A DNA stretch of 64,000 bases from UBA4742 sp963785815 (GCA_963785815.1 CAWAWN010000001.1:1116001-1180000), one strand, 5' to 3'. Shown: positions 20,890-30,053, numbered from the stretch's first letter. Notes: generated by a model from the sequence alone, not told the origin. Program-made: numbers and translations.

Positions 20890-21702
20890 GTGCAGAACAT
20901 GGGGGGCCGGCACGCGGTCATCACCGGCGGGTCGAGCGGCATCGGCCTGGCCACCGCCCACGCCCTCGGTCGCCGCGGGGCCCGGCTCACCCTGATGGCT
21001 CGTCGCACCGAGCTGCTCGACGCGGCGGTGGCCGACCTGGCCGTCGGGGGCATCGAGGCCACCGGCCGCTCGGTCGACGTGTCGGACCGTGACGCGGTCC
21101 AGGCCGCCATGGCGGCGGCCGTCGACGAGCGCGGCGCGGCGGACATCCTGGTGTGCAGCGCCGGCCTGGCCCGACCCGGGTACTTCGAGCAGCTCGACGA
21201 CGACGTGTTCCGCCAGATGATCGAGGTGGACTACTTCGGCACGCTGTGGCCCATCCGCGCCGTGGTGGGACCCATGATCGAGCGAGGGACCGGGTCCATC
21301 GTTGGCGTGTCCTCGGCCGCCGGCATCATCGGGGTGTTCGGCTACACCGCCTACGGGCCGGCCAAGTTCGCGGTGCGGGGGCTGCTCGAGGCGCTGCGCA
21401 GCGAGATGGCGCCCCACGGCGTCCACGTGGGCTGCTGCTTCCCGCCCGACGTGGACACGCCCCAGCTGGCCTACGAGAACCAGTTCAAGCCGGACGAGAC
21501 GCGAGCCATCAGCGGCAACATCAAGCCCATCACCGCCGACCAGGTGGCGGCCTGCATCGTGGACGGGATCGACCACCGCCGATTCGCCCTGATCCCCGAC
21601 CGCGCCACCCGCCTGCTGGCCGTGGGGGCCGGGCTGGCACCGGGGGTCATCACCCGGGTCACCGACCGCACCGTGACCAAGGCCCGCGGCCGCCGCTCGT
21701 GA
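20890..21702 (+). CDS. Short-chain dehydrogenase, 3-ketosphinganine-reductase-like
   Basis: Encodes 270 residues of a classical SDR. The cofactor motif is AVITGGSSGIGLATAHALGR, the catalytic Ser region is GVSSAAGIIG, and Tyr/Lys are in YTAYGPAKFAVRG. After the active site comes CCFPPDVDTPQLAYENQFKP, which resembles the substrate loop of 3-dehydrosphinganine reductases, the NADPH enzymes of sphingoid-base synthesis. The stop overlaps the GTG of the next gene, a flippase-like protein, so lipid metabolism is a sensible shared role. Other lipid ketones cannot be excluded as substrate. Confidence 0.8.
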   Translation: MQNMGGRHAVITGGSSGIGLATAHALGRRGARLTLMARRTELLDAAVADLAVGGIEATGRSVDVSDRDAVQAAMAAAVDERGAADILVCSAGLARPGYFEQLDDDVFRQMIEVDYFGTLWPIRAVVGPMIERGTGSIVGVSSAAGIIGVFGYTAYGPAKFAVRGLLEALRSEMAPHGVHVGCCFPPDVDTPQLAYENQFKPDETRAISGNIKPITADQVAACIVDGIDHRRFALIPDRATRLLAVGAGLAPGVITRVTDRTVTKARGRRS

Positions 21703-22958
21703 CCGTGCCCATGGATCCACCGGCGCCCGACGGGTCGGACGCGCCGCGGACCCGGACCTCTGGCTCGTGGGGCGAGTCGACCCTGGGAGCCACCACGCCG
21801 GCCACCGTGCCGCCGGCGGGCTCCACCCCGCCGCCGACCTCGTTGTTCCGGATCGCCAAACGGGTGCTGATGCTGATCATCAGCGCCGTCGTGCTCTACC
21901 TGTTGTTGCCGCAGCTGCTGGACGTGTGGGAGCAGATCCCCCGCTTGCGCAGCATCAAGTGGTGGTTCGTGGTCATCATCCCGTTCGAGGCCGGCAGCTT
22001 CGGCTGCCAGTGGAAGCTGACGCGCACGGCTCTGCCCCAGGTGTCGTGGTTCGTGGCCGCCACCAGCCAGCTGGCCTCCAACGCCATGGCCAAGGTCATG
22101 CCGGCGGGCGCGGCGGTGGGTGGCGCCACCGGCTTCCGGATGCTCTCGGTGTCGGGCGTGAACCGGGCCACCGCCGGCGCCGCCCTGGCCGCCACCGCCA
22201 TCATGTCCAACGGGGTGCTGTTCGCCCTGCCCATGGTGGCCGTGCTGGGCTCCATCCTCACCGCCCCGGTGCCGGGCGACCTGGCCATCATCGCCTGGGG
22301 TGGGGCGCTGCTGTTCCTGGTGCTGTTCGCCATGGTCTTCGCCCTGGTGCGCTACGACCGGCCGTTGTGGTGGCTGGGCGGGCTGGTCGAGCGCGTGGCC
22401 GGCTGGCTCATCCGCCACGTGATCGGCCCCACCCAGCGCTGGACGGCCCGCACCGTCACCGCCCGCCTGCAGCGGCGGCTGCACCCGACGGCCGCCCCGG
22501 TGCCCGAACCGACACCGCCCCCCGGGCCCACGGCGGCCGGGTTCGTGCGTCAGCGCGACATCATGGTCTCGACCCTCGGCCCGCGGTGGCGCACCGCTCT
22601 GGCGGCCGCGGTCGGCAACTGGGGCCTCGACTACCTGGCCCTGGTGGCCGCCATCTACGCCGTGACCGGCAGCCAGCCCCGCCTGAGCCTGGTCCTGCTC
22701 GCCTACGGTGCGGCCGCCGTGCTGTCCATGATCCCCCTGACCCCCGGCGGGCTGGGGTTCGTGGAGCTCGGCTTGACCGCGGCCCTGGTGGCGGCGGGCA
22801 TCAAGCCGGCGGACGCCCTGCTGGCCACGCTGGCCTACCGCGTCGTGTCCTACTGGCTGCCCATCCCCGCCGGGCTGGTGGCCACCATCCTGTTCCGACG
22901 TCGCTACGGCCGCGTGCCCGACCCGCCGGACCTGGGCGTGACCAACGCCACAGGGTGA
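21699..22958 (+). CDS. Lysylphosphatidylglycerol-synthase-TM / YbhN-like flippase-domain protein
   Basis: Encodes up to 419 residues. After a proline-rich cytosolic N-terminus of about 50 residues come seven or eight hydrophobic segments of the UPF0104 / LPG-synthase membrane fold. Typical signatures are SQLASNAMAKVMPAGAAVGG and MIPLTPGGLGFVELGLTAAL. The fold is linked to lipid flipping across the membrane; no catalytic LPG-synthase domain is attached. The start may be GTG 21699 (overlapping the SDR stop) or ATG 21711. A more divergent relative is at 24667-26091. Confidence 0.82.
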   Translation: MTVPMDPPAPDGSDAPRTRTSGSWGESTLGATTPATVPPAGSTPPPTSLFRIAKRVLMLIISAVVLYLLLPQLLDVWEQIPRLRSIKWWFVVIIPFEAGSFGCQWKLTRTALPQVSWFVAATSQLASNAMAKVMPAGAAVGGATGFRMLSVSGVNRATAGAALAATAIMSNGVLFALPMVAVLGSILTAPVPGDLAIIAWGGALLFLVLFAMVFALVRYDRPLWWLGGLVERVAGWLIRHVIGPTQRWTARTVTARLQRRLHPTAAPVPEPTPPPGPTAAGFVRQRDIMVSTLGPRWRTALAAAVGNWGLDYLALVAAIYAVTGSQPRLSLVLLAYGAAAVLSMIPLTPGGLGFVELGLTAALVAAGIKPADALLATLAYRVVSYWLPIPAGLVATILFRRRYGRVPDPPDLGVTNATG

Positions 22959-23088
22959 GCGGGACTACATGGATGACATGCGGGGTTGGTACGCGGTGAT
23001 GCCCCCGCTCCCCCGGGGCGGCGGCGACCAGATCGCAACGTCACATGATCGGGACGGCCAGCGGGCCGCCCGACGGAGGGAGCAGGCG

Positions 23089-23298
23089 ATGAGCAACGTC
23101 ATCCAGATCGACCAGCACCTGGTGGAGCAGTCCCACGTGCTCCGCCAACGAGCCGTCAGCCTGCGCCACCAGGCCGACGCCCTCACCTCGCCGCTGGCCA
23201 CCGCCTATCGCCGGCGGGCCAGCGAGCTCGAGTTCGAGGCCTGGATCTCCGAGCTCCAGGCCGGTGTGCCCTACGACCAGGTGCAGCCTGCGGCCTGA
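23089..23298 (+). CDS. Small helical protein of unknown function
   Basis: Encodes 69 residues, MSNVIQIDQHLVEQSHVLRQ onward, predicted by eye to be mostly amphipathic helix, without cysteines or membrane segments. GGAGGG lies eight bases before the ATG at 23089, which supports this start over the longer frame from 22969. A perfect 28-base palindrome 75 bases downstream would end the transcript. I do not recognise the family. Confidence 0.65.
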   Translation: MSNVIQIDQHLVEQSHVLRQRAVSLRHQADALTSPLATAYRRRASELEFEAWISELQAGVPYDQVQPAA

Positions 23299-23372
23299 CG
23301 CCGTCGACCGCCTGCTCCGCGCCGATCGCGGTCCCGCAGGGTTTCGGTCTCCCTCCCTGTCCCTGCGTGAGC

Positions 23373-23400
23373 GACACCCCGCCCGATCGGGCGGGGTGTC
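23373..23400. terminator. Perfect 28-base palindrome, probable bidirectional terminator
   Basis: The 14-base arms GACACCCCGCCCGA and TCGGGCGGGGTGTC are perfect reverse complements, giving a 12-pair GC-rich stem with a GATC loop. There is no U-run after it, as is usual in high-GC actinobacteria. It separates the small-protein gene from the Rieske promoter. Confidence 0.7.
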
Positions 23401-23474
23401 CGCATGTCAGGGGCCTGGTCGATCACGAGCACCCTCGACCCGTCAGCCCACCGCCTCGGCCCGGGCACCACAAC

Positions 23475-23492
23475 TAGAACCTGTTCTATACT
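23475..23492 (+). promoter_or_regulatory. KstR-type operator overlapping a TATACT -10 box
   Basis: The 14-base palindrome TAGAACCTGTTCTA (23475-23488) fits the published KstR pattern T-N2-AAC-N2-GTT-N2-A at every fixed position. Its last two bases are the first two of TATACT (23487-23492), so a bound repressor would cover the -10 box. The first ATG is six bases after that box. Confidence 0.8.
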
Positions 23493-23498
23493 GGGGGC

Positions 23499-23540
23499 AT
23501 GGCCAGATCCCTCGACCACCGCCTCCGAGGCCGGGCGTGA
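23499..23540 (+). CDS. 13-residue leader ORF overlapping the Rieske start
   Basis: ATG 23499 opens a 13-codon frame, MARSLDHRLRGRA, that ends in a TGA overlapping the GTG of the Rieske gene. If transcription starts six bases after TATACT, this ATG is the very first codon of a leaderless message. Ribosomes finishing it could restart on the Rieske GTG. Whether it is translated is not shown. Confidence 0.4.
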   Translation: MARSLDHRLRGRA

Positions 23541-24643
23541 GCGAGATCGTCGACGCCGCCGGGCCGGCTGCCGCGCCCATCCACCCCGAGATGGCGCCCG
23601 ATGAGCCTCGCTACCCCTTCGGCATCCCCTTCGGCTGGTTCCAGGTCGGCTGGGCCGACGACCTGGGGGTCGGCGAGGTGCTCCCCCGCTACTACTTCGG
23701 GCGCCACCTGGTGCTCTGGCGCGACGCCGAGGGCCAGGCCCACCTCAACGACGCCTTCTGCCCCCACCTGGGCGCCCACCTGGGCCACGGCGGCCACGTC
23801 GACGGGTGCGACCTGGTGTGCCCGTTCCACGGCTGGCAGTTCGACGCCGACGGGGTGAACACGCTGATCCCCTACGGCAACCGCGTGAACCAGCGGGCCC
23901 GCATCCGCTCGTATCCGGTCATCGAGATCGACCAGTTCGTGATGGCCTGGTACCACCCCCACGACTCCGAGCCCACCTACCAGCTCGAGGCGCCGCCCGA
24001 GCTGGCCGACCCCGACTACTCCCCCTGGACCAACGTCGTGTTCCGGGTCTCGGCCGGCTGCCAGGAGATGGCCGAGAACTCGGTGGACGGCCCGCACTTC
24101 CGCTACGTGCACCACACGGCCATCGTCCCCGAGATCCAGAGCTACGACACCGAGGGAACCCGCTCGCGGATGCGCTCGGTGCAGAAGTTCCCCACCCCCC
24201 GGGGCGTGGTCGACGGCCGCATCGACGTCGACAACCAGGGCCCCGGGTTCGCCACCACCCGATTCAGCGGCATCGTCGACACGCTGCTCATCGGGGCCGC
24301 GGTGCCCGTCGACGCCGTGACCTCCGAGGTGCGGTTCAGCTTCAAGACCCGCAGCCTGGGCGACGCCGAGGCCACCTCCTCGGTCGGGCAGGCGTTCGTG
24401 GCCGAGGTCTGCAAGCAGTTCGAGGAGGATCGGCCGATCTGGGAGAACAAGGCCCACATCATCCGCCCGGCCCTGGCCGACACCGATCCGCCGTTCATGA
24501 AGTTCCGCAAGTGGTACGCCCAGTTCTACGCAGACGGCATCGACCCGTCACGCGACGTCTGGGCCCCGGGCCCCCCGCCGGGCGACGCCCAGCCGGTCTA
24601 CATCCGCCCGGAGGGCACAGCCTCGGCCCGCTACGGCAGCTAG
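23537..24643 (+). CDS. Rieske non-heme iron oxygenase, KshA-like
   Basis: Encodes 368 residues. The Rieske [2Fe-2S] ligands are C75 and H77 in CPHLG and C95 and H98 in CPFHGW. The mononuclear-iron motif follows in ENSVDGPHFRYVHH (Asp, His, His). Overall layout and the CPFHGWQFDADG / IPYGNRV region resemble 3-ketosteroid 9-alpha-hydroxylase oxygenase (KshA), which opens the sterol nucleus together with a reductase. A KstR-type operator on its promoter supports a sterol-like substrate. The start GTG 23537 overlaps the stop of a 13-codon leader. The reductase partner is not adjacent. Confidence 0.85.
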   Translation: MSEIVDAAGPAAAPIHPEMAPDEPRYPFGIPFGWFQVGWADDLGVGEVLPRYYFGRHLVLWRDAEGQAHLNDAFCPHLGAHLGHGGHVDGCDLVCPFHGWQFDADGVNTLIPYGNRVNQRARIRSYPVIEIDQFVMAWYHPHDSEPTYQLEAPPELADPDYSPWTNVVFRVSAGCQEMAENSVDGPHFRYVHHTAIVPEIQSYDTEGTRSRMRSVQKFPTPRGVVDGRIDVDNQGPGFATTRFSGIVDTLLIGAAVPVDAVTSEVRFSFKTRSLGDAEATSSVGQAFVAEVCKQFEEDRPIWENKAHIIRPALADTDPPFMKFRKWYAQFYADGIDPSRDVWAPGPPPGDAQPVYIRPEGTASARYGS

Positions 24644-24666
24644 CCGGCCCCTCTGGCGTGCGCCGG

Positions 24667-26091
24667 CTAGAGATCCCCGGCGCGCTGGAGGCGGCGAAGC
24701 ACCAGCCATCCCGGCAGCAGGGGCAGCCAGAAGCCGAGCACCCGAGCCGTGATCATGGCCACCACCGCGGTGGGCGCACCCACGCCGGCCCACATCAGCC
24801 CGACGACGGCCACGCCCTCGACCAGGCCGGCCCCGTCAGGTATGGGTGAGACCACCACGGCCACGGCCACCAGCAGCCCGACCAGCAGGGCCGGCCCCGT
24901 GGCCGGCGACGCCCCGAAGGCGTGGGCGGCGGCCAGCAGACCGCATCCGCTGGCCACGGCCAGCACCACGCACGAGGCGGCCACGCCCACCAACCGCCAG
25001 GGCTCGCGGCCCAAGGCGATCAGATCGTTGACCGATCGGCGATCGGGGGCCACCACCAGCGTGTGATACCGACGGGGGGCGTCGAACAGGCCGACGACCA
25101 CCGTGACCACGATGCCCAGCCAGACCAGCCAGCTCAGGCGCAGGCCGGCGCTCGACGGGCTGCTCTGGCCCAACGCCACCAGCGCCACCACCAGGGTGAG
25201 CAGGGCGTGCAGGGGCACCGCCGCCGTGTCGATCACGGCCACCTGGCGCACCGCCCGGGTGCGCTCCGCCCCGGCCCGCACCAGCCGGTGCACGGCCAGG
25301 CCCGCGGCCCCGTACTCGGGCAGCAGACGGCCGGTGTAGGACGAGGCAACCGCGGTGGCCAGCGCCGAGGCCGGGCGTCCGGGGTCCCGGTCGTCGCCCG
25401 TGGCGGCCAGCATGCCGGCCGCGGCCACCCCGTAGGAGGCCACCACCAGCACGACCGCCACCAGCAACCAGCCCAGCTGGAGGTGGCCCAGCACGTGTCC
25501 GACTCGTCCGAAGCCGGCCAGCGCGACCAGGGCCAGGGTGACCCCGATGCCCGCGCCCAGCACCACCCGGACCTCGCGCCACTCGATGTCGGGCAGGCGG
25601 CGGCCGAGGTCGGCCTCGGGGACCACAGGTTGGTTCCAGGGGTCCGACGGCGAGCCGGGCGGCCGCTCGCGCAGCAGCGTCTCGAAGCGGGGTTCGGTGC
25701 GGTAGTCGGACCGGTCGTCGGCCAGACCCACCAGCGCGCCGACCAGGCCCAGCGCCACGGTGGCCACCACCAGCAGGCCGATGATCAGAAGCCGGTCGTC
25801 GATGCGTTCGTGGCAGGGCGGCTGGGCCCGCAGCTGCACCACGTCGGGCGGCGCGTCGACCGAGCCCGGGGCGGCCAGCACCACGTCGTTGGGGTTGGTC
25901 CACATGAAGGCGATCGGCGTCCCGCACGACTGCACGCCCGGGTTGCTCACCGGGATCAGGCCGATCACGAGCGCGGCCACGAAGGCGACCAGGGCCAGCG
26001 CCAACAGACCCACCTCGAGGCGATGGGCGGCGACAGGGCGCCGCGGCCCGGTCTCCATCGGGGTCACGGCGAGCGACGGTACCACTGCCAT
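24667..26091 (-). CDS. Flippase-domain (UPF0104-like) membrane protein, divergent
   Basis: Encodes 474 residues. One N-terminal helix and an extracellular segment with two cysteines (SCGTPIAF and QPPCHERIDD) precede a second helix, a cytosolic stretch and about eight more helices. SPIPDGAGLVEGVAVVGLMW is the degenerate counterpart of the PGGLG motif in LPG-synthase membrane domains. It is likely a lipid transporter or scaffold. It faces the Rieske gene tail to tail with 23 bases between them. Confidence 0.7.
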   Translation of the reverse strand: MAVVPSLAVTPMETGPRRPVAAHRLEVGLLALALVAFVAALVIGLIPVSNPGVQSCGTPIAFMWTNPNDVVLAAPGSVDAPPDVVQLRAQPPCHERIDDRLLIIGLLVVATVALGLVGALVGLADDRSDYRTEPRFETLLRERPPGSPSDPWNQPVVPEADLGRRLPDIEWREVRVVLGAGIGVTLALVALAGFGRVGHVLGHLQLGWLLVAVVLVVASYGVAAAGMLAATGDDRDPGRPASALATAVASSYTGRLLPEYGAAGLAVHRLVRAGAERTRAVRQVAVIDTAAVPLHALLTLVVALVALGQSSPSSAGLRLSWLVWLGIVVTVVVGLFDAPRRYHTLVVAPDRRSVNDLIALGREPWRLVGVAASCVVLAVASGCGLLAAAHAFGASPATGPALLVGLLVAVAVVVSPIPDGAGLVEGVAVVGLMWAGVGAPTAVVAMITARVLGFWLPLLPGWLVLRRLQRAGDL

Positions 26092-26168
26092 CGCGGCGGT
26101 CCGCGGCTACCGTGCGGGACGCACCGGCCCGATGGTCACCGGGCCGCACGAGCAGCCAGGGGGACGCC

Positions 26169-27377
26169 GTGCCCGACACCCAGACCGAGCCCACCGGGAC
26201 AGCCGCGGCCGAGCCGTCGCCGCTGGCCGATCCGGCCGAGGTCGGGATCGACCCCGACGCCCTGGTTGCGCTGATGGCCCGCGCCCATCGGGAGATCGAT
26301 GACGGCACGCTCGCCTCGTGCCAGCTGGCCGTCGCCGCCGGTGGCCGGCTGGTGGCCTACGAGACGCTGGGCGAGGCGGCGCCGGACAGCCGCTACGTCA
26401 TCTTCTCGGCCACCAAGGCCGTGGTGGTGGGCGCGTTCTGGCTGCTGCTGGCCGAGGGGGCGGTCACCCTCGACCAGACCGTGGCCGAGATCGTCCCGGA
26501 GTTCGCCACCAACGGCAAGGACGTCGTCACCGTCCGCCAGCTGCTCCTGCACGAGAGCGGGTTCCCCCACGCCCCGCTCGACCTGTCAGCCGACACCACC
26601 CGCGACCAACGGCTGGCCCGGTTCCGCGCCTGGCGCCTCAACTGGGAGCCGGGCACCCGCTTCGAGTACCACCCCACCTCGGCCCACTGGGTCGTGGCCG
26701 AGCTCATCGAGCGGCTGAGCGGTGTCGACTACCGGGAGTTCATCCACGAGCGCCTGCTCGTCCCCCTCGGGCTGCGACGCTTCCAGCTGGGCGTGCCCCT
26801 CGACCAGCAGGGCGACATCAACGACCTGGAGGTGCGGGGCGAGCCCCCCACCAGCGCCGAGCTGGAGGCCGTCTTCGGCGTGGCCGGGCTCACCCTGGAG
26901 GGCCTGCAGGGCGAGGTCACCGACGCCGCCCTGATGAGCTTCAACCGCCCCGAGGTGCGAGCCCTGGGCGTGCCCGGAGGCGGAGGCGTGTCCACCGCCG
27001 CCGACCTGGCCATGTACTACCAGGCCCTGATGCACGACCCGGGCGGCCTGTGGGATCCCGCCGTGCTGGCCGCCGGCACATCCGAGGTGCACGGTCGGCT
27101 CCCCGACCCGCTCACCGGGGTCTCGTCCAACCGGGCCCTGGGCCTGGTCATCGCCGGCGACGAGTCGGACAAGGCCATGCGCGGCTTCGGCCACACCGTC
27201 TCGGCCCGCACCTTCGGCCATGCGGGGGCCGGGGGCCAGCTCGCCTTCGCCGATCCGCAGGCCGACCTGTCGTTCTGCTACCTGACCAACACGTTGGATG
27301 CCGACGTGCTGCGCCAGCATCGCCGGGAGGCCAGCCTGGCCAGCTACGTGGGGCGCCTGGGCAGCAATCGCGACTGA
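26169..27377 (+). CDS. Serine hydrolase of the beta-lactamase (class C/EstB) family
   Basis: Encodes 402 residues. The nucleophile motif S80-A-T-K83 lies in YVIFSATKAVVVG, and the Tyr base is probably Y167 in FEYHPTSAHWV, where the usual Y-x-N is Y-H-P. A GHAGAGGQLAFADP segment near the C-terminus stands where the HxG of class C enzymes is found. No signal peptide is evident, so it is probably a cytosolic esterase, as often found in lipid-degradation clusters. GTG 26169 is the preferred start; an upstream GTG at 26112 is possible. Confidence 0.85.
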   Translation: MPDTQTEPTGTAAAEPSPLADPAEVGIDPDALVALMARAHREIDDGTLASCQLAVAAGGRLVAYETLGEAAPDSRYVIFSATKAVVVGAFWLLLAEGAVTLDQTVAEIVPEFATNGKDVVTVRQLLLHESGFPHAPLDLSADTTRDQRLARFRAWRLNWEPGTRFEYHPTSAHWVVAELIERLSGVDYREFIHERLLVPLGLRRFQLGVPLDQQGDINDLEVRGEPPTSAELEAVFGVAGLTLEGLQGEVTDAALMSFNRPEVRALGVPGGGGVSTAADLAMYYQALMHDPGGLWDPAVLAAGTSEVHGRLPDPLTGVSSNRALGLVIAGDESDKAMRGFGHTVSARTFGHAGAGGQLAFADPQADLSFCYLTNTLDADVLRQHRREASLASYVGRLGSNRD

Positions 27378-27499
27378 TTGTTCAAGGTTGGCCCCTTGGC
27401 GATCCGATGGCAGGCAAGGCGGGGTCCCCCGCTCCGGTTCCTCGCTGCCGGCGTCGGGGGGCCTCGTCGCGCCCGAGCTCGCCGCACATGACGCCGAAT

Positions 27500-27530
27500 G
27501 AGAACGCGTTCTAGTCGGCTGGCCTAGGAT
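27500..27530 (+). promoter_or_regulatory. KstR-type near-match and TAGGAT -10 box before the amidohydrolase gene
   Basis: AGAACGCGTTCT (27501-27512) is a perfect 12-base palindrome and 27500-27513 matches the KstR pattern except for G instead of T at the first position. TAGGAT (27525-27530) ends six bases before the ATG, so the site sits just upstream of a leaderless promoter. Confidence 0.6.
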
Positions 27531-27536
27531 CGGGCC

Positions 27537-28403
27537 ATGGCCATGCCGACCGGGATCCCGGTGATCGAGACCTTCCTGGGGTTCCCCAGCCGCAACCGCA
27601 AGGAGGTCTACAAGTTCCTGGCTCCCCACCTGCGCGACGAGGAGAGCAAAGGGTTCTCCTTCCCGGCCCAGTACATGTTCACCGACGTGCCCGCCGACCT
27701 GGAGGACAACGTCGACCCGGTGGCGGTGGTGCTCGACAACCTCGACCGGTTCGGGATCGAACGGGGGATGATCGGCGTGGGCCGCGACCACGAGGACGCC
27801 GAGCGGGCGCTGCAGGCCCACCCCGAGCGGTTCTTCGCCAGCGTGGCCGTCGATCCCAACGACGGCATGGACGCCGTGCGCCTGATCGTGGAGATGCACG
27901 AGCGCTGGGGCATCAAGGCCGTGACCACCTTTCCCGCGGGCGTGCAGGTGGCCATCAACGACAAGCGCTACTACCCCATCTACGCCAAGTGCTGCGAGCT
28001 GGGGCTGCCCATCTTCAGCTGCGCCGGCATCCCGGGTCCCCGGGTGCCGTTCGAACCGCAGAAGGTCGAGCACATCGACGAGGTGTGCTGGTTCTTCCCC
28101 GAGCTCACCTTCGTCACCCGCCACGGGTGCGAGCCGTGGACCGACCTGGCCGTCAAGCTCATGCTCAAGTGGCCCAACCTCTACTACTCCACCTCGGCCT
28201 TCGCCCCCAAGCACTACCCCAGCGCCATCATCGACTACGCCAACACGCGGGGCGCCGACAAGATCCTCTACGCCGGCTACTTCCCGGCCGGGCTCACCTA
28301 CGACCGCATCTGGGGGGACATGCCCAGCGTGGGCTTCAAGGACGAGGTCTGGCCCAAGTTCCTGCGCGAGAACGCCCTGCGGGTGCTCAAGCTCGACGAC
28401 TGA
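27537..28403 (+). CDS. Amidohydrolase-fold protein lacking the usual metal ligands
   Basis: Encodes 288 residues of the Amidohydro_2 family (COG2159-like). The body is typical: GIKAVTTFPAGVQVAINDKR, YAKCCELGLPIFSCAGIPG, FVTRHGCEPWTDL and NLYYSTSAFAPKHYPSAI. However, the N-terminal metal motif D-x-H-x-H is replaced by VIETFLGFPS, and the late catalytic Asp position reads LYAGYFPAG. It is therefore either a metal-independent lyase/hydrolase or a non-catalytic member. A KstR-like site and a leaderless promoter precede it. Confidence 0.85.
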   Translation: MAMPTGIPVIETFLGFPSRNRKEVYKFLAPHLRDEESKGFSFPAQYMFTDVPADLEDNVDPVAVVLDNLDRFGIERGMIGVGRDHEDAERALQAHPERFFASVAVDPNDGMDAVRLIVEMHERWGIKAVTTFPAGVQVAINDKRYYPIYAKCCELGLPIFSCAGIPGPRVPFEPQKVEHIDEVCWFFPELTFVTRHGCEPWTDLAVKLMLKWPNLYYSTSAFAPKHYPSAIIDYANTRGADKILYAGYFPAGLTYDRIWGDMPSVGFKDEVWPKFLRENALRVLKLDD

Positions 28404-28406
28404 GGT

Positions 28407-30014
28407 TCAACCGGCGTGCTGGCGGTCGGCCGGCCCGGTGGTCGGCGGCACGACGCGAAGCTTGTGCAGCCGCTTCGTGGCGAACATGTGCCGGTCGGCC
28501 TCTTGCAGGACCACGGTCGGGTCATCGGTCGGGCTCGGTCGGGCCAGTCCGATGCTGACCGCCGGCGACCAGGCCCCGCCCTCCCAGCTCACCGGCTCGC
28601 GCAGCGCGTCCTCCACCCGGGCCACGATCGTGGCGTCGTCGCAGGCGGCGTCGCGCAGGATCATCACGAACTCGTCCCCGCCGTACCGGCCCACCGTGTC
28701 GCCCGAGCGGATGTGCGACCCCAGCCGCGCCGCGACCTCGGTCAGCACGAGGTCGCCGGCCTGGTGGCCGTAGGTGTCGTTCACCTGCTTGAACCCGTCG
28801 AGGTCGACGAACACCACCGCGGTCCCGCCCGCCCCCTCGGCGATGGCCTGGGCCAGGCGCTCCTCGATGGCGGCCCGGTTGTGGAGGCCGGTGAGCGGGT
28901 CGTGCTCGGCCCGCTCGCGCAGCTCCACGGTGTCGGTGATGTCGGTGACGGACCCGACCAGGCTGCGGCGCTCGTTGACCAGGTCCGTCACCGCCTGGCA
29001 GGTGACCAGGTAGACGCGCTGGCGATCGCGGCTGCGCACCTCGACGGTGGCGCTGGCCGCACCCGTGGCGTCCAGGAGGGCCTCGATCTCGATGTCGAAT
29101 CGATCCCGGTCGGCGCGGTGCACGATGTCGCCGAGCTGGCGGATCGACGCGTCCTCGCCCACCAGCCGCGTCCACCGCTCGTTGCCGAAGGTGACCCGCT
29201 GGTCCTCGTCGGCCCGGAACACGGCGGCCGGCACCTGGTCGGCCAGGAGCCGGAACTCCAGCTGGCTGGTGCGCAGCGCCGCCTCCTGACGCCGGCGCTC
29301 GGTCAGGTCGTGGCAGAAGGCCGTGACCGTGACGGTGCCGTCGTCGGCCTCTCGCTTGATGAGGGTGTTCTCCACCCAGATGGTGGTGCCGTCGGGCCGC
29401 TGCACGCGCTGGCGGCAGGTCCGACAGGTGCCGGCGGGCCCGCTCATCACCTCGAGCCACATCTTGATGGCGTCGTCGAACCCGTCGGGATGCAGGTGCT
29501 CGAGCACGCTCTGGCCGATGACCTCCTCGGGCGATCGGCCGCTGATCTCCTGGACCTGCCCTTCCGTTCGCAGGATCACGCCGGTGCCGTCCAGCTCGTG
29601 GATGAGCAGGTTGACCGCCTCGTACTCCCCCGCCTGCATCGACTCGGGCAGGTCGATGCCCTCGGACGCGCCCAGGAAGGCCACGGTCGTCACGACCGCG
29701 CTGACGTCGGGGTGGTCGAGCAGGTTCACGTAGCGCAGCCGCTCGCGAGACCAGCCGTCCTGTCCCTCGACCGTGACCTCGAGCTCGCGGGTCTCGCCGG
29801 GGTGCGCCATGATGTCCCACCACAGGTCGATCAGGCGCTGGCGCTCATCGGCCCGGGTGGCGGCCAGCCGCTGGCCGATCGAGGTCTGGCGCACCTCATG
29901 TCGACCGGCCAGCAGCCAGTCGGGTACGGGCAGCCGCTCTGTGCTGGCATCCATGCACAGCACGAGGTCGTCGCCCACCCACTCCAGGATCGATTCTCGA
30001 GACCACTCCCCCAT
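28407..30014 (-). CDS. PAS-PAS-GGDEF diguanylate cyclase
   Basis: Encodes 535 residues. Two PAS sensory domains (about residues 145-255 and 260-370; LLADQVPAAVFRADEDQRVT opens the second) lead to a GGDEF domain. That domain holds VGRYGGDEFVMIL and an allosteric RxxD site (RSGD, five residues before GGDEF). All residues expected for making cyclic di-GMP and for product inhibition are present. There is no signal peptide or membrane helix, so it senses a cytosolic cue. ATG 30014 is chosen; an ATG at 30089 would add a poor N-terminus spanning an inverted repeat. Confidence 0.88.
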   Translation of the reverse strand: MGEWSRESILEWVGDDLVLCMDASTERLPVPDWLLAGRHEVRQTSIGQRLAATRADERQRLIDLWWDIMAHPGETRELEVTVEGQDGWSRERLRYVNLLDHPDVSAVVTTVAFLGASEGIDLPESMQAGEYEAVNLLIHELDGTGVILRTEGQVQEISGRSPEEVIGQSVLEHLHPDGFDDAIKMWLEVMSGPAGTCRTCRQRVQRPDGTTIWVENTLIKREADDGTVTVTAFCHDLTERRRQEAALRTSQLEFRLLADQVPAAVFRADEDQRVTFGNERWTRLVGEDASIRQLGDIVHRADRDRFDIEIEALLDATGAASATVEVRSRDRQRVYLVTCQAVTDLVNERRSLVGSVTDITDTVELRERAEHDPLTGLHNRAAIEERLAQAIAEGAGGTAVVFVDLDGFKQVNDTYGHQAGDLVLTEVAARLGSHIRSGDTVGRYGGDEFVMILRDAACDDATIVARVEDALREPVSWEGGAWSPAVSIGLARPSPTDDPTVVLQEADRHMFATKRLHKLRVVPPTTGPADRQHAG

Positions 30015-30053
30015 GTCCAACCATCGACCCGGACCTCGCCGGTCTGGAGCCCC

